Positions 6,697 to 16,100 of a stretch of DNA of 64,000 bases are shown here, one piece after another. Both the position numbers and the translations under genes were made by a program. The notes under the pieces are model-generated. The model saw only the letters and a program-made list of their open reading frames with translations, was not told the origin of the DNA and did no database searches. This stretch comes from JABWBP01 sp964522165 (lineage in GTDB: Bacteria > Calditrichota > Calditrichia > RBG-13-44-9 > J075), in the NCBI GenBank assembly GCA_964522165.1, contig CAZFVV010000002.1, positions 41,777 through 105,776 of the forward strand, given 5' to 3'. Within the stretch, counting starts at the first letter, position 1, and each line of letters begins with the position of its first letter.

Positions 6697-9171
6697 CTAT
6701 TTGGCCAGCAGCATCCGGCGCGCTTCCCGGTAATCCCTGGCGGTGATTTTGTAGATATAGATCCCGCTGCCAAGCGGTTTTCCTGCTTCATCCTTCCCAT
6801 CCCACACTACCGATTTATACCCGGCGGGTTGAAACTCATCCACCAATGTAACCACTTGCTGGCCGAGAATGTTGAAGATTGATAACGTGACGCGTGATGC
6901 CTGAGGGAGATCGTAGCGAATGGTGGTTGCCGGATTGAAGGGATTAGGATAATTCTGGTGAAGAGAAAACGTTGTGGGAATATCCACCGGATTCGAGATG
7001 TCAACCAAAATCATTAAATTCTTGTACCAGGCAACTTTATCCTCTTCTGCGGAAGTGGAAAGCACATCAATATCCCCATCCCCATCCACGTCGATGGCAA
7101 AAACGGAGCTGGCGCCAAAAAGATTGCTGGAGGCTATAATCCGTTCCGTAAAATTCTGGTTGCCGTCATTTTCGTACCAGGCAATTTTATCATCGTCATA
7201 GGAAGCGGAGAGCGCATCAATATCATCATCCCCATCCATATCGATGGCATAGACGGTGTTAGCGCCTTCGGCAGCGGTGGAAATGGTATGTGGGGTGAAG
7301 TTCTCGCTGCCGTCATTTTCATACCAGGCGATTTTGTCATCCAGCCGGGAAGCGGAGAGTACATCGATATCGCCATCCCTATCCACATCGGTGGCATAAA
7401 CCGATTTCGCCCAAAGCGCGTTGGCGGTGATAATATGCTCGCTGAAATTTTGGCTGCCATCGTTCTCGTACCAGGCAATTTTATTATCCTCCTGGGAAGC
7501 GGAAAGCACATCCACATCACCGTCGCCGTCCACATCGATAGCAAAAACAGCGGTGGCTAAATCGGCGCTGGTGGTAATGATATGTTCACTAAAATTCTCG
7601 CTGCCGTCATTCTCAAACCAGGCAATTTTATCATCGCTGGCAGAAGCGGAGAGCGCATCCACATCATCATCGCCGTCCAGGTCGATGGCATAAACAAACC
7701 AGGCGCCCTCGGCGCTGGTGGTGATAATCTGCTCGGTAAAATTCTGGCTGCCGTCGTTCTCGAACCAGGAAACTCTGTCATTATCGAAATCGCCGAAAGC
7801 GGCAAACAGATCCATATCATTATCCCCGTCCACGTCAATAGCATGGACTGAATGGGGCTGGTCTTCGCTATCGATGATGGTATGGGGGATAAAATTATCG
7901 CTGCCGTCATTTTCATACCACATAATTTTCCCGGCAAATACAGGAAACTCTCCCGTGGAAGCAGAAAGCGCATCCGTGTCGCCATCGTTATCCATATCGA
8001 CTGCAAAGACGGAACGGGCTGTTTCGGCGCTGGCAGCGGCGATATGTTCGCTGAAATTCTGGCTGCCGTCGTTCTCATACCAGGCGATTTTGTCATCGTT
8101 AAAAGAAGCGGACAGCATGTCCATATCATTATCGCCGTCCACATCGGCGGCAAAGACCGCGCGGGCACCGTTGGCGTTATTCGTGGCGGTATGTGCCGTA
8201 AAATTCTGGCTGCCGTCGTTTTCGTACCAGGCGATTCTGCCATCACCGGTAGATGCGGAGAGAACATCAATATCATCGTCCATATCCATATCAATGGCAT
8301 AAACCGACCGGGCCCCACCGACATTGCTGCTGATGGCATGTTCGCTGAAATTCTGGCTGCCGTCATTCTCGTACCAGGCGATTCTATCATCCGTTTCCGA
8401 GGCGGAAAGCACATCGACATCCGTATCACCGTCGATATCGATGGCATAGACCGAGCGGGCTCCATCGGCGTTGGCGGAGATGGTATGCTGGGTAAAATTC
8501 TGGCTGCCGTCGTTTTCGTACCAGGAGATATTGTCATCGGTCCAGGAGGCGCTGAGCACGTCTATATCAGTGTCTCCATCCAGATCGAGAGCATAAACGG
8601 AGGCCGCTAAGACCACCGTGGTAGTAATTGTATGGGCAGTAAAATTCTCGCTGCCGTCATTCTCATACCAGACAAGCCGGTCCTGGGGCCCGGAAGCGGA
8701 GAGCACATCAATATCCATATCGCCGTCCAGATCAATGGCATAAACCGAACTGGCCATATTGGCGGCGGTGGTGATGATATGGGTGGTAAAATTCTCGCTG
8801 CCGTCGTTTTCGTACCAGGCGATTTTATCATCCCAAAAAGATGCCGAGAGCACGTCGGTATCGCCATCGCTGTCCAGGTCGATGGCATAAACCGCGCTGG
8901 CCCCATCCGCGTTGGTGGTTATAATATGTTGGGTAAAAATCGGGCTGCCGTTATTTTCATACCAGGCAATCTTGTCATCCGTTTCGGAAGCGGAAAGAAT
9001 ATCCCGGTCGCCATCGCCGTCCAGGTCGATGGCATAAACCGAACTGGCTCCGTCCGCGGCTAATTCTCCCCCGACAATGGTGCGCTGCTCGAAAGAAACC
9101 TGGGGAAGCGCCCGGGAAACCATCCAGAATATGAGCGCCGCAGCTATTAAGATTATTCTATGGTGGTTCAT
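6697..9171 (-). CDS. Secreted FG-GAP/VCBS-repeat protein with C-terminal sorting domain
   Basis: An 824-residue exported protein. An N-terminal signal peptide (IILIAAALIFWMVSRA, cut near residue 23) is followed by fourteen repeats of about 49 residues. Each has the pattern SVYAIDLDGDGDxDVLSAS, DDKIAWYENDGS, then NFTxH. The DxDxDGDxD loops are calcium-binding motifs of the FG-GAP/VCBS beta-propeller class, so two seven-bladed propellers would fit (inference). The last 95 residues form a FlgD-like/T9SS type A sorting domain (NYPNPFNPATTIRYDLP, IFNILGQQVVTLVDE, GSGIYIYKI). It is likely secreted or surface-anchored. The next gene upstream, 18 bases away on the same strand, has an almost identical sorting domain, so the two may share a transcript. 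Confidence 0.88.
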   Translation of the reverse strand: MNHHRIILIAAALIFWMVSRALPQVSFEQRTIVGGELAADGASSVYAIDLDGDGDRDILSASETDDKIAWYENNGSPIFTQHIITTNADGASAVYAIDLDSDGDTDVLSASFWDDKIAWYENDGSENFTTHIITTAANMASSVYAIDLDGDMDIDVLSASGPQDRLVWYENDGSENFTAHTITTTVVLAASVYALDLDGDTDIDVLSASWTDDNISWYENDGSQNFTQHTISANADGARSVYAIDIDGDTDVDVLSASETDDRIAWYENDGSQNFSEHAISSNVGGARSVYAIDMDMDDDIDVLSASTGDGRIAWYENDGSQNFTAHTATNNANGARAVFAADVDGDNDMDMLSASFNDDKIAWYENDGSQNFSEHIAAASAETARSVFAVDMDNDGDTDALSASTGEFPVFAGKIMWYENDGSDNFIPHTIIDSEDQPHSVHAIDVDGDNDMDLFAAFGDFDNDRVSWFENDGSQNFTEQIITTSAEGAWFVYAIDLDGDDDVDALSASASDDKIAWFENDGSENFSEHIITTSADLATAVFAIDVDGDGDVDVLSASQEDNKIAWYENDGSQNFSEHIITANALWAKSVYATDVDRDGDIDVLSASRLDDKIAWYENDGSENFTPHTISTAAEGANTVYAIDMDGDDDIDALSASYDDDKIAWYENDGNQNFTERIIASSNLFGASSVFAIDVDGDGDIDVLSTSAEEDKVAWYKNLMILVDISNPVDIPTTFSLHQNYPNPFNPATTIRYDLPQASRVTLSIFNILGQQVVTLVDEFQPAGYKSVVWDGKDEAGKPLGSGIYIYKITARDYREARRMLLAK
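7013..9081 (-). repeat. Fourteen tandem ~147-bp coding repeats
   Basis: The FG-GAP repeat units of the surface protein are also visible at DNA level. Phrases such as TTCTCGTACCAGGC, GCCGTCATT and GCGGAAAGCACATC recur about every 147 bases. Divergence between units is moderate, with units 8 and 9 the most different (unit 8 carries a five-residue insertion). Such arrays change copy number easily by recombination. Confidence 0.85.
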
Positions 9172-9188
9172 GATTTTCCTCCTTCAGG

Positions 9189-11333
9189 TTATTTTGTCAG
9201 GAACATACGATTCGCCTGTTGGAAATCCCCGGCGGTTAGACGGTAGATATAAATCCCGCTTACAACCGGTTTCCCGGAACGATCTTTTCCATCCCACACC
9301 ACAGATTGAGAGCCGGCGGGCTGAAATTCATCCACCAATGTAACCACTTGCTGGCCGAGGATATTGTAAATTGATAACGTGATGTGTGATGCGTGAGGGA
9401 GATCGTAGCGAATGGTTGTGGCAGGATTGAAGGGGTTGGGGTAATTTTGCAGTAAAGAAAATCGCGCCGGGGTATGGCCGGGAACATTGACGGAAGTGGG
9501 CATATCGCCGCCGATAAACAAACCATCGTCATAGGTGCCGGCGAAAACAATGTTATCCGGATCTACATAAAGAAAATTGAAGAGCGGGTAAAAGCCGTTG
9601 CTGGTGGGCAGCCCCTCGTTTTTAGCCGTCCAGTTGCTGCCGCCGTCCGCGGAATAAAAAATGCCTTCCGATTGGGTGGCCGCATAAACAGCATTACCGG
9701 AGTCAAAAGCCAGGCGGCTGACCGCGCTATTGGCCGGCAACCCGCTGGCGTTTATGGTGTTCCAGGTCGCTCCGGCGTTATCGGAGAAGAAGAAGTCTTT
9801 GCCGCCAAATACGGCATATAAACGGTCGCTGTTGTCGATTGCTAAAAAACTGCCGGTGCTGAACGCTGTTAAGGTGGTATCGGACCAGGTAGCACCGCCA
9901 TCGTTGGAGATCAGAACGAGACCGTTCAGAAAGAAATCGAAGGCGGAGAGAAAGAGATGCCCCTGGGAACTGACCGCCATAGATTGAATGATAAGGTCAT
10001 TATTTCCCACGGAAATCTGGTTCCAATTATTCCCGTTATCATCGGAATAGAATAGCGTTCCCAGGGATTGGGCATCTGCCCGTACATACAAACGGCCGGA
10101 GGGAACGGTTTCGATCTGAATAATCCGTTCATTTTCAATGCCGCTGTTTGCCGGAAACCAGCTTTCCCCGGCGTCGGTAGAGCGGAATACCCCGGAGAAA
10201 GTGCCGGCAAAAATATCACCGGCGTTACCGGCTGCCAGGCCGGTCACATAGCGATTGGCCAGCCCGGTGTTTTTAATCGACCATTCCCCATGCCCGTCCG
10301 GGGAGTGGAAAATTCCGCTTCCGCCCGTTGCCAGGAGGAAACCATTGCTCCCGGTTTCCAGGGCGGCATTCAAATTCTCAACATTGATATTCCGGTTTTT
10401 CGCGCTCCAGGTATTGCCGGCGTCGGTTGACTTGAAAATCCCCCCGCCATCCGTTCCGATATATAATTCGGAATTCACATCAACCGCAATCGTTCGCACC
10501 TGCAAATCGGGTAGGTCTCCGTTAACCGGCGTCCAGGTAAGGCCCTGGTCGGTGGAGCGGTAAACTCCCTGGTTCCCGGTTCCGGCATACACCTCTCCGG
10601 CAGGCCCTCTCGCAAGGCTGGTGACGTCGAGGGAGCCTAACCCGGAGTTGCGGGGAGTCCAGCTTGCGCCCTCATCGGAAGAATAGAAAATGCCGTCTGC
10701 GGCGGAACCGGCATAGAAATGGCCGTCGGCGTCAAGCAGCAGGGCGTTGATCGTGAGATTTTCAACGCCGGCGTTGCGGGCGCTCCAGGAAGCGCCGTTA
10801 TCTATGGAGAGGTACACCCCCTCATAAGTCCCTCCGAAAATTTTGTTGGGGGTTCCGAAGGCAAAGGCCCTGATAAACGAAGGCGGGGTTATTTCCTGCC
10901 AGCTAACGCCCCCGTCGAAGGAGCGGAAACTGTGGGTATAAATATGTCCCTGGGAGTCGATGCCGATGGAAGTAATCGTTGCGCCCAGGCCGGTGTGGGG
11001 GTTATGGGTAATTTGATTGTTCGACCAGGTGATTCCGTTATTGGAGGTCCACCAAACTCCCAGATGGCTGACCCCAAGATACAGATGGCCGGAAGGGTTA
11101 ATCGCCAGGCAATTAATATTGAGAACCCCGCTCCCGGCGATGCCTGTCCAGTTATCTCCCCCGTCGGTGGAGAGATAGACATTGGAAGAGCGAATGGCGT
11201 ATATATTTCCGGCGTGTATGGCAATCTTGTCGATTCTGCCTCCCCAAAGCTCCCCGGCCTGCTGCCAGAAATCCTCTTTCCCCCATATATTCAGAGATAA
11301 AGCCAGAAATAAGAACAATAAGCTTCTCTTCAT
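9189..11333 (-). CDS. Secreted BNR/sialidase-like beta-propeller protein with C-terminal sorting domain
   Basis: A 714-residue exported protein. A signal peptide (LLFLFLALSLNIWG) is followed by about a dozen blades carrying BNR-type motifs: STDGGDNW, SFDGGVSW, SIDNGASW, SSDEGASW, STDQGLTW, STDAGNTW, SNDGGATW, SADGGSNW. These S/T-x-D-x-G-x-x-W boxes are typical of sialidase-like and YCF48/photosystem-assembly-like propellers, but sialidase catalytic residues are not evident. The C-terminal 90 residues are a T9SS type A sorting domain (NYPNPFNPATTIRYDLP, YNILGQQVVTLVDEFQ, SGIYIYRLTAG). GGGGAG lies 6-11 bases before the ATG. The role is probably extracellular binding or adhesion; the ligand is unknown. 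Confidence 0.87.
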   Translation of the reverse strand: MKRSLLFLFLALSLNIWGKEDFWQQAGELWGGRIDKIAIHAGNIYAIRSSNVYLSTDGGDNWTGIAGSGVLNINCLAINPSGHLYLGVSHLGVWWTSNNGITWSNNQITHNPHTGLGATITSIGIDSQGHIYTHSFRSFDGGVSWQEITPPSFIRAFAFGTPNKIFGGTYEGVYLSIDNGASWSARNAGVENLTINALLLDADGHFYAGSAADGIFYSSDEGASWTPRNSGLGSLDVTSLARGPAGEVYAGTGNQGVYRSTDQGLTWTPVNGDLPDLQVRTIAVDVNSELYIGTDGGGIFKSTDAGNTWSAKNRNINVENLNAALETGSNGFLLATGGSGIFHSPDGHGEWSIKNTGLANRYVTGLAAGNAGDIFAGTFSGVFRSTDAGESWFPANSGIENERIIQIETVPSGRLYVRADAQSLGTLFYSDDNGNNWNQISVGNNDLIIQSMAVSSQGHLFLSAFDFFLNGLVLISNDGGATWSDTTLTAFSTGSFLAIDNSDRLYAVFGGKDFFFSDNAGATWNTINASGLPANSAVSRLAFDSGNAVYAATQSEGIFYSADGGSNWTAKNEGLPTSNGFYPLFNFLYVDPDNIVFAGTYDDGLFIGGDMPTSVNVPGHTPARFSLLQNYPNPFNPATTIRYDLPHASHITLSIYNILGQQVVTLVDEFQPAGSQSVVWDGKDRSGKPVVSGIYIYRLTAGDFQQANRMFLTK

Positions 11334-11862
11334 AAGGCGCTCCCCTTTTATAATGATGAAATTAATTTTTCATGATGGGTTCTCCACCAATGGTTTGGTT
11401 CAAGTTAAACCTCGTTTCACATACAGGACAGTGACAAAAGTTACAGAATCAATCGAATGGGAGATGATTTCCCCGATGGTTTTGCGCATTGAACCGGCAG
11501 GATCTCATCTTATCGAGCAAGTTGCCGGACGATCATACGCTGCCCCGGAAAAAACGAGTGTGCTCGTTTTTTGAAACAAGCTTGCTCCATTTATGAAACG
11601 AGCACGCTCATTTTTGAATATAAGCATGCTCATTTGAGAAGATTATCGGCAAGAGGCGAGGGGGAGATAGGCAAGATTTAGGAGGGAGCCGGGAAGGGAT
11701 GGGAAGATGAAGCGGAGGGGGTGAACTAAATTACGCAATAAGTCAACGACCATAATGTCAAAAAATGATCATAGGCTGATAGGTCAATAATTCAAATTGA
11801 AGAAAATAGCTCATATTGATATTCTCAAAAATAGGAATACCGGCATCAGCACAAATTTGGCC
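11334..11862. other. Intergenic region between the BNR gene and the AT-rich island
   Basis: No convincing gene. It contains the upstream region of the BNR gene, four 22-base direct repeats (11555-11640), a purine-rich stretch (about 11645-11730, GGGAAGGGATGGGAAGATG) and an AT-rich stretch leading into the island. A 74-codon frame at 11353-11574 lacks a ribosome binding site and runs into the first 22-base repeat. Confidence 0.6.
11555..11640. repeat. Four tandem 22-base repeats with palindromic cores
   Basis: Units start at 11555, 11577, 11599 and 11621, exactly 22 bases apart: CGAGTGTGCTCGTTTTTTGA, CAAGCTTGCTCCATTTATGA, CGAGCACGCTCATTTTTGAA and TAAGCATGCTCATTTGAGAA (first 20 bases of each). 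Each starts with a small dyad of the AGCxxGCT type followed by a T-rich half. Spacing of about two helical turns puts all four cores on the same DNA face, as in iterated protein-binding sites. They are 220-310 bases upstream of the BNR gene and at the downstream edge of the NACHT island. Confidence 0.75.
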
Positions 11863-13131
11863 TCAGTCGCTTGCGAAAAGCGGTCGGAGCGATTCAAGTG
11901 TTTGTAACCTTTGATTTATCCTAAAATCTCGATACTCCAAATAATCGGGATATGAGATTCTGGGCCAACTATCCCCTTCGAAGAATTTCAAAGAATATAT
12001 GATTTCGAGAGAATCTATTCGTAGTGTATGGTTTTCCTTTAGAACATTTTCTGTTTCAAATTTAGAAGATGAATCAAAAATATCTTCAAAAAATGATTTT
12101 AACGAGTTCCGATTGGATTTTCGATGTTCAGTAGTAACATTCGTGCCGGGTAAACTGTTTTTTAGGGCAAACAAAGATACCCAATTCGTGTCTGAACGAA
12201 AGGAAATGCGGAATTTCCATAATTGATCGTTTATATAATAAAAAAGTAAACTATCGATTTTGTAATTGGTGTTCATATTCTTTGAAATCTCCTGATAAAA
12301 CACGGACTCCTTCAGATATTTGTCACTCTTTAATGGAATAAGCGAAGCTTTACTGGCAAGCGAACCTCCATAAAGTTCGACTATTATTGAATCATTCAGG
12401 AAAGTATTTTGGATCAAGTCACTGAATTCCAGAAAATGCTTTCTTTCCGCTTGAGAAAGCTTTTCAGCAGATTCTCTAAGTAAAATTATTTTTGACCAAA
12501 CATCTCGATTTATTAAACTGATTTGCAATTGGGATATTTGATTAGGAAATTTCCAAAAATCTACGTCAAATATACTGAGATCATCAGACCAAAGGATAGT
12601 AAACCAGGACTGAGATTCGTGCGAGTAAACAGGCTTCTTTTCTACTAGTGTCATGATATGGTCTTTGGTGGCCGCGGTATCTTTGACAGTCTTGCTCATA
12701 ACCACAATTCTGACCAGTGAATCACTGAGAAATTCCAGTTCAAGATTGTCTAAAGTATCCATTTTCCCAAACGCGTACCCAAAACCGTGGGCTTTGACGA
12801 TTTTCCAAGCCAGCAAAGAGTCAACAAAGTCAATTTTGAACTCTCGTGGGTGCTTTTCCAGCACATCTTTGAAACTCATGCCTAATTTGAGGTTGTTAAT
12901 ATGAGTTTCAATTGAGCGACTTTCTTTAATTTGTCTTTTTGGTGTATCATGAATAAAAATTAGGTAGGCACCAAAGATAACAGCTGACAAACTTACGAGC
13001 ATCAATAAACTAATGGGAACGTAGCCAATAATAATTATTATCCACTCCAAAGCAGATAATTTGGTCTTGGCAATTTCCGAAATGCCTTGCTGAATTATAT
13101 CCCTGCTATCGATCTTTCTTTCGGGGTTCAT
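11863..13131 (-). CDS. Unknown single-pass membrane protein, partner of the NACHT gene
   Basis: A 422-residue protein of no family I recognise. Residues 1-28 are polar. One strong membrane segment follows at about 30-58 (ALEWIIIIIGYVPISLLMLV and on), then a basic patch (TPKRQIKESRS) and about 350 mostly polar residues with mixed helix and strand. Recurrent patterns LEFLSDSLVRIVV, LLFYYINDQLWKFRISF and LEIIYSLKFFEGDSW look alike and could be repeated beta modules. It starts 21 bases after the NACHT gene on the same strand and shares its low GC, so the two are very likely one operon. The ribosome binding site is weak. A role as sensor or effector for the NACHT protein is inference only. Confidence 0.75.
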   Translation of the reverse strand: MNPERKIDSRDIIQQGISEIAKTKLSALEWIIIIIGYVPISLLMLVSLSAVIFGAYLIFIHDTPKRQIKESRSIETHINNLKLGMSFKDVLEKHPREFKIDFVDSLLAWKIVKAHGFGYAFGKMDTLDNLELEFLSDSLVRIVVMSKTVKDTAATKDHIMTLVEKKPVYSHESQSWFTILWSDDLSIFDVDFWKFPNQISQLQISLINRDVWSKIILLRESAEKLSQAERKHFLEFSDLIQNTFLNDSIIVELYGGSLASKASLIPLKSDKYLKESVFYQEISKNMNTNYKIDSLLFYYINDQLWKFRISFRSDTNWVSLFALKNSLPGTNVTTEHRKSNRNSLKSFFEDIFDSSSKFETENVLKENHTLRIDSLEIIYSLKFFEGDSWPRISYPDYLEYRDFRINQRLQTLESLRPLFASD

Positions 13132-13152
13132 GTTTTAAGTTCCAATCATAGC

Positions 13153-16100
13153 TTATTGATTAAGCTTGAGCCAGTCTTCTTCAAGCTGTATCAAAAGATC
13201 CTCTGATTGAGTAGCGCCTAATGTTGGGAAGCTACTGTCTGGCCATTCTCCATAAGCTACAATTCTGCGATTCTTTAATTCACGAATATACTCAAACTCA
13301 AAGCCCAGAGCATGAGCACTGGCAATCCCTGATGCAATTTCTTGTCGTGACATCCGGTTGTTAAACTTGGATGACCTGACATATCTGCGTGCATAATAAG
13401 AATGTTTTGCGTAGAATAGTTTCTTTAAAGACAAATGAATCAGAGGTGCAAAAATAACTATACTGATAGCGATCAACATGAAGAACATAATAATTATATC
13501 AATCGATACACCGAACAGTTTAAAAGTTGTTGCGGAACCGTCATTAGTGGTCGCCCCTTCAAAACCAAGAATAGAGGTGATTGCGTATCCCGAAAGAACC
13601 ATTAACGTAAATAAAGTTAATGGCATAAATAAAAAAATAAGATATTGAATAGCATCACGCATACTATTGATTTTTCTTTCTGCTTTCTTTTTGTTTGAGT
13701 CCTCACTTAAAGATGGTTTCTGACGGTTATGAGATTCTGTTACAGATTGATTGTGGTTTCCTTTGAGCCTGTGGAGAAAATTATCAGATAAATTCAGCAA
13801 CCATCGTTTGGGTAAAAACAGTATAGATGCGCAAAGTAATAATAGCTGAAATGAGATGAAGTTTGTGCTTGGAAAAAGATCAACTTGAAGCCATAAATTT
13901 ATATAATAAGAAAACATTATAATTGTCCATAAAGAAATAATAATACGAAAAGCAAACTCCCATACTTTATAGATATCTGATTTCCCCTCAGCTATTTGAC
14001 GAAAAGATACCAAGGCACCAAACATGGAAACGAAGAGCACAATGATTGATAGAGTGGAGAGATATATAATGACTATTTCATAATAAAACAAGCAGATCAG
14101 TAGAAACAATACCCAACCGAACAAAAAACCGTACATATCATAGAGTTTATTGCGAAGGTTCCTTCGTAATTCTTCAAACTTGCCAGAGATTCGTAATGAG
14201 AAAAATAAGTTTTTCCGATGCCTGAAAAGCTCTCGTCTGCGAAATTTCATAAAATGGCTTGAAAAACGTTCTATATTTTCCCTATCTATAAATGAGAGAT
14301 GGCGAACCGCCTTAAATGCAGTCTCGATAATAAGCACACTTTTGCTATTAAGAATCCGGAAAAGAAGATTATTAATTCGAGGTCTTGGAGCAATACAAAC
14401 AGCCTCAACCGCTATTTTTTTTAACATAGGGTCAAGTGGTTGGATATAAAGGAATTCGAGAAAGTCAGCTAATTTAGCATGATAGCGTGTTAAAAGCTCT
14501 ATACGTGAATTAAAAGCATTATACAGAAATCTCAGTAAGTTTACGATTTCAATTTTATCTTTGTTTTTAAGTTTTGACATGTCTAACCGCGCCAAAGTAG
14601 ATTTATAATCATTTATATTCTTAGCTATTTTTTCACTACAGTCTTCAATTGTTACCTTAATATAATTATCATAGACCACCATTCTATCTAGAACCGGCAT
14701 ATACCGATTCAAAAAACCAGAAATCTGTAAATTAAAGAGAAAATTAGAGAGTTTTTTCCAAACCCGATGAAAGCCAAAAAATAATGGATCGAAATGAAAA
14801 TCCTTTAACGACTTAGTTTTGAGTGCCAATTCACTGTACTCTTTATCCAGTTCTACAATTTTTTGCCAGGGTGCTAATTTCGAGTTCGCTATCTTCGATA
14901 GTTCTTGCCAGCAGAAATTCGCTATCTCCAATGCTTTATTGTCGGGTGCTGTTTCACAGTATAAGACCAAAGCATCCCACCAGCGAGTATCAGATTTAAT
15001 AGACTCCAAATTATGTGTTCCAATATTATCTTTCAGAATTTTTTGACTAAGGAAGTATTCGGCAAAACGACGATGGACAAAACTAAATCTTGGTTCCATT
15101 TCATCACTAAGCCGTCCAATAACCGCATGTTTAAGTGCTCTAAGAACTGCATCATTTTTTTTAATACCAGCATACTCTCTTAGGTCATCGACCTTAATTT
15201 CTAATCCGGAATCAGATGTTTGATACATGAAATAAGCGATTTCAATCGATGCGTTGAGTAGTTCCTCTTTAGACAGATTAAACCGGTCTAATTGTTCGGA
15301 CACTTTTTGGATACGCTTGTTAATAAAAGATTCATAGATTTGTGAACGATTTTCTGGAAAATTGTCGTTCTCTTTTAAGTATTGCAACAACATCTCATGA
15401 TTGAACGGGTTCTTAAGCTCTGATACCCGATATGGATTATCCTTGAAAATTCTGTGTATGATTTCCTCGGCTTGTTCCGGATTAGAGTTTAAGCGGATGT
15501 TTTGTCGTATTTTTTCATCTGTAAATGGTTGAATCTCAAGTATAATCTCTGCGTTGAACCGTGATGATGGCTGGCGAAAATAACGAGACGATAATACCCC
15601 TCTTGAATAGTGGGCGCCACCAGAAATAAACATGTCAATTGCATATGATATTTCATCGATGATTTTTGAAGATTCCTCGGCATCCATCACAACTGGAATC
15701 TCATCGAAAGAATCTAATATAAAAAATATTCGACCATTTTCGACAAGTGTGTCGAAATAGTCATCTATGATTTGTTGAAGATGAGTAGTTCCTCTTGACC
15801 ATAAATACCTTTTGATGAATGCAGTCAAATCCTTTGTAATAGAATTAGTGTTACTATTCTGGTCGATCCTTATATGCCATTCCTTCAAATTAACATAAAT
15901 GGGAATCTTATTGGTGTTAGGTACTTCTTTTAGCAAATCTCGGCACAATTCACGCAGGGCAACACTTTTTCCTGAACCTGGTTCGCCTAAGACCAAGAAC
16001 GATCTTGCCTTTTGGTTCGTTTTTAAAGCATTCAGTAGATCTGTTAATTTTTTGTGAGTTCGTAATTTAGTCCTTACAGAGACCTTTGCGTCTAATGGTG

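Noticed and set aside
7013..9081. Non-coding tandem repeat or CRISPR-like array
   Set aside because: The 147-base periodicity is fully explained by FG-GAP protein repeats in one open frame.
11353..11574. 74-codon plus-strand frame (MMKLIFHDGF...)
   Set aside because: No ribosome binding site, no recognisable family, and it ends inside the first 22-base repeat.
11555..11640. Possible CRISPR array
   Set aside because: The units are contiguous with no spacers and there are no cas genes nearby.
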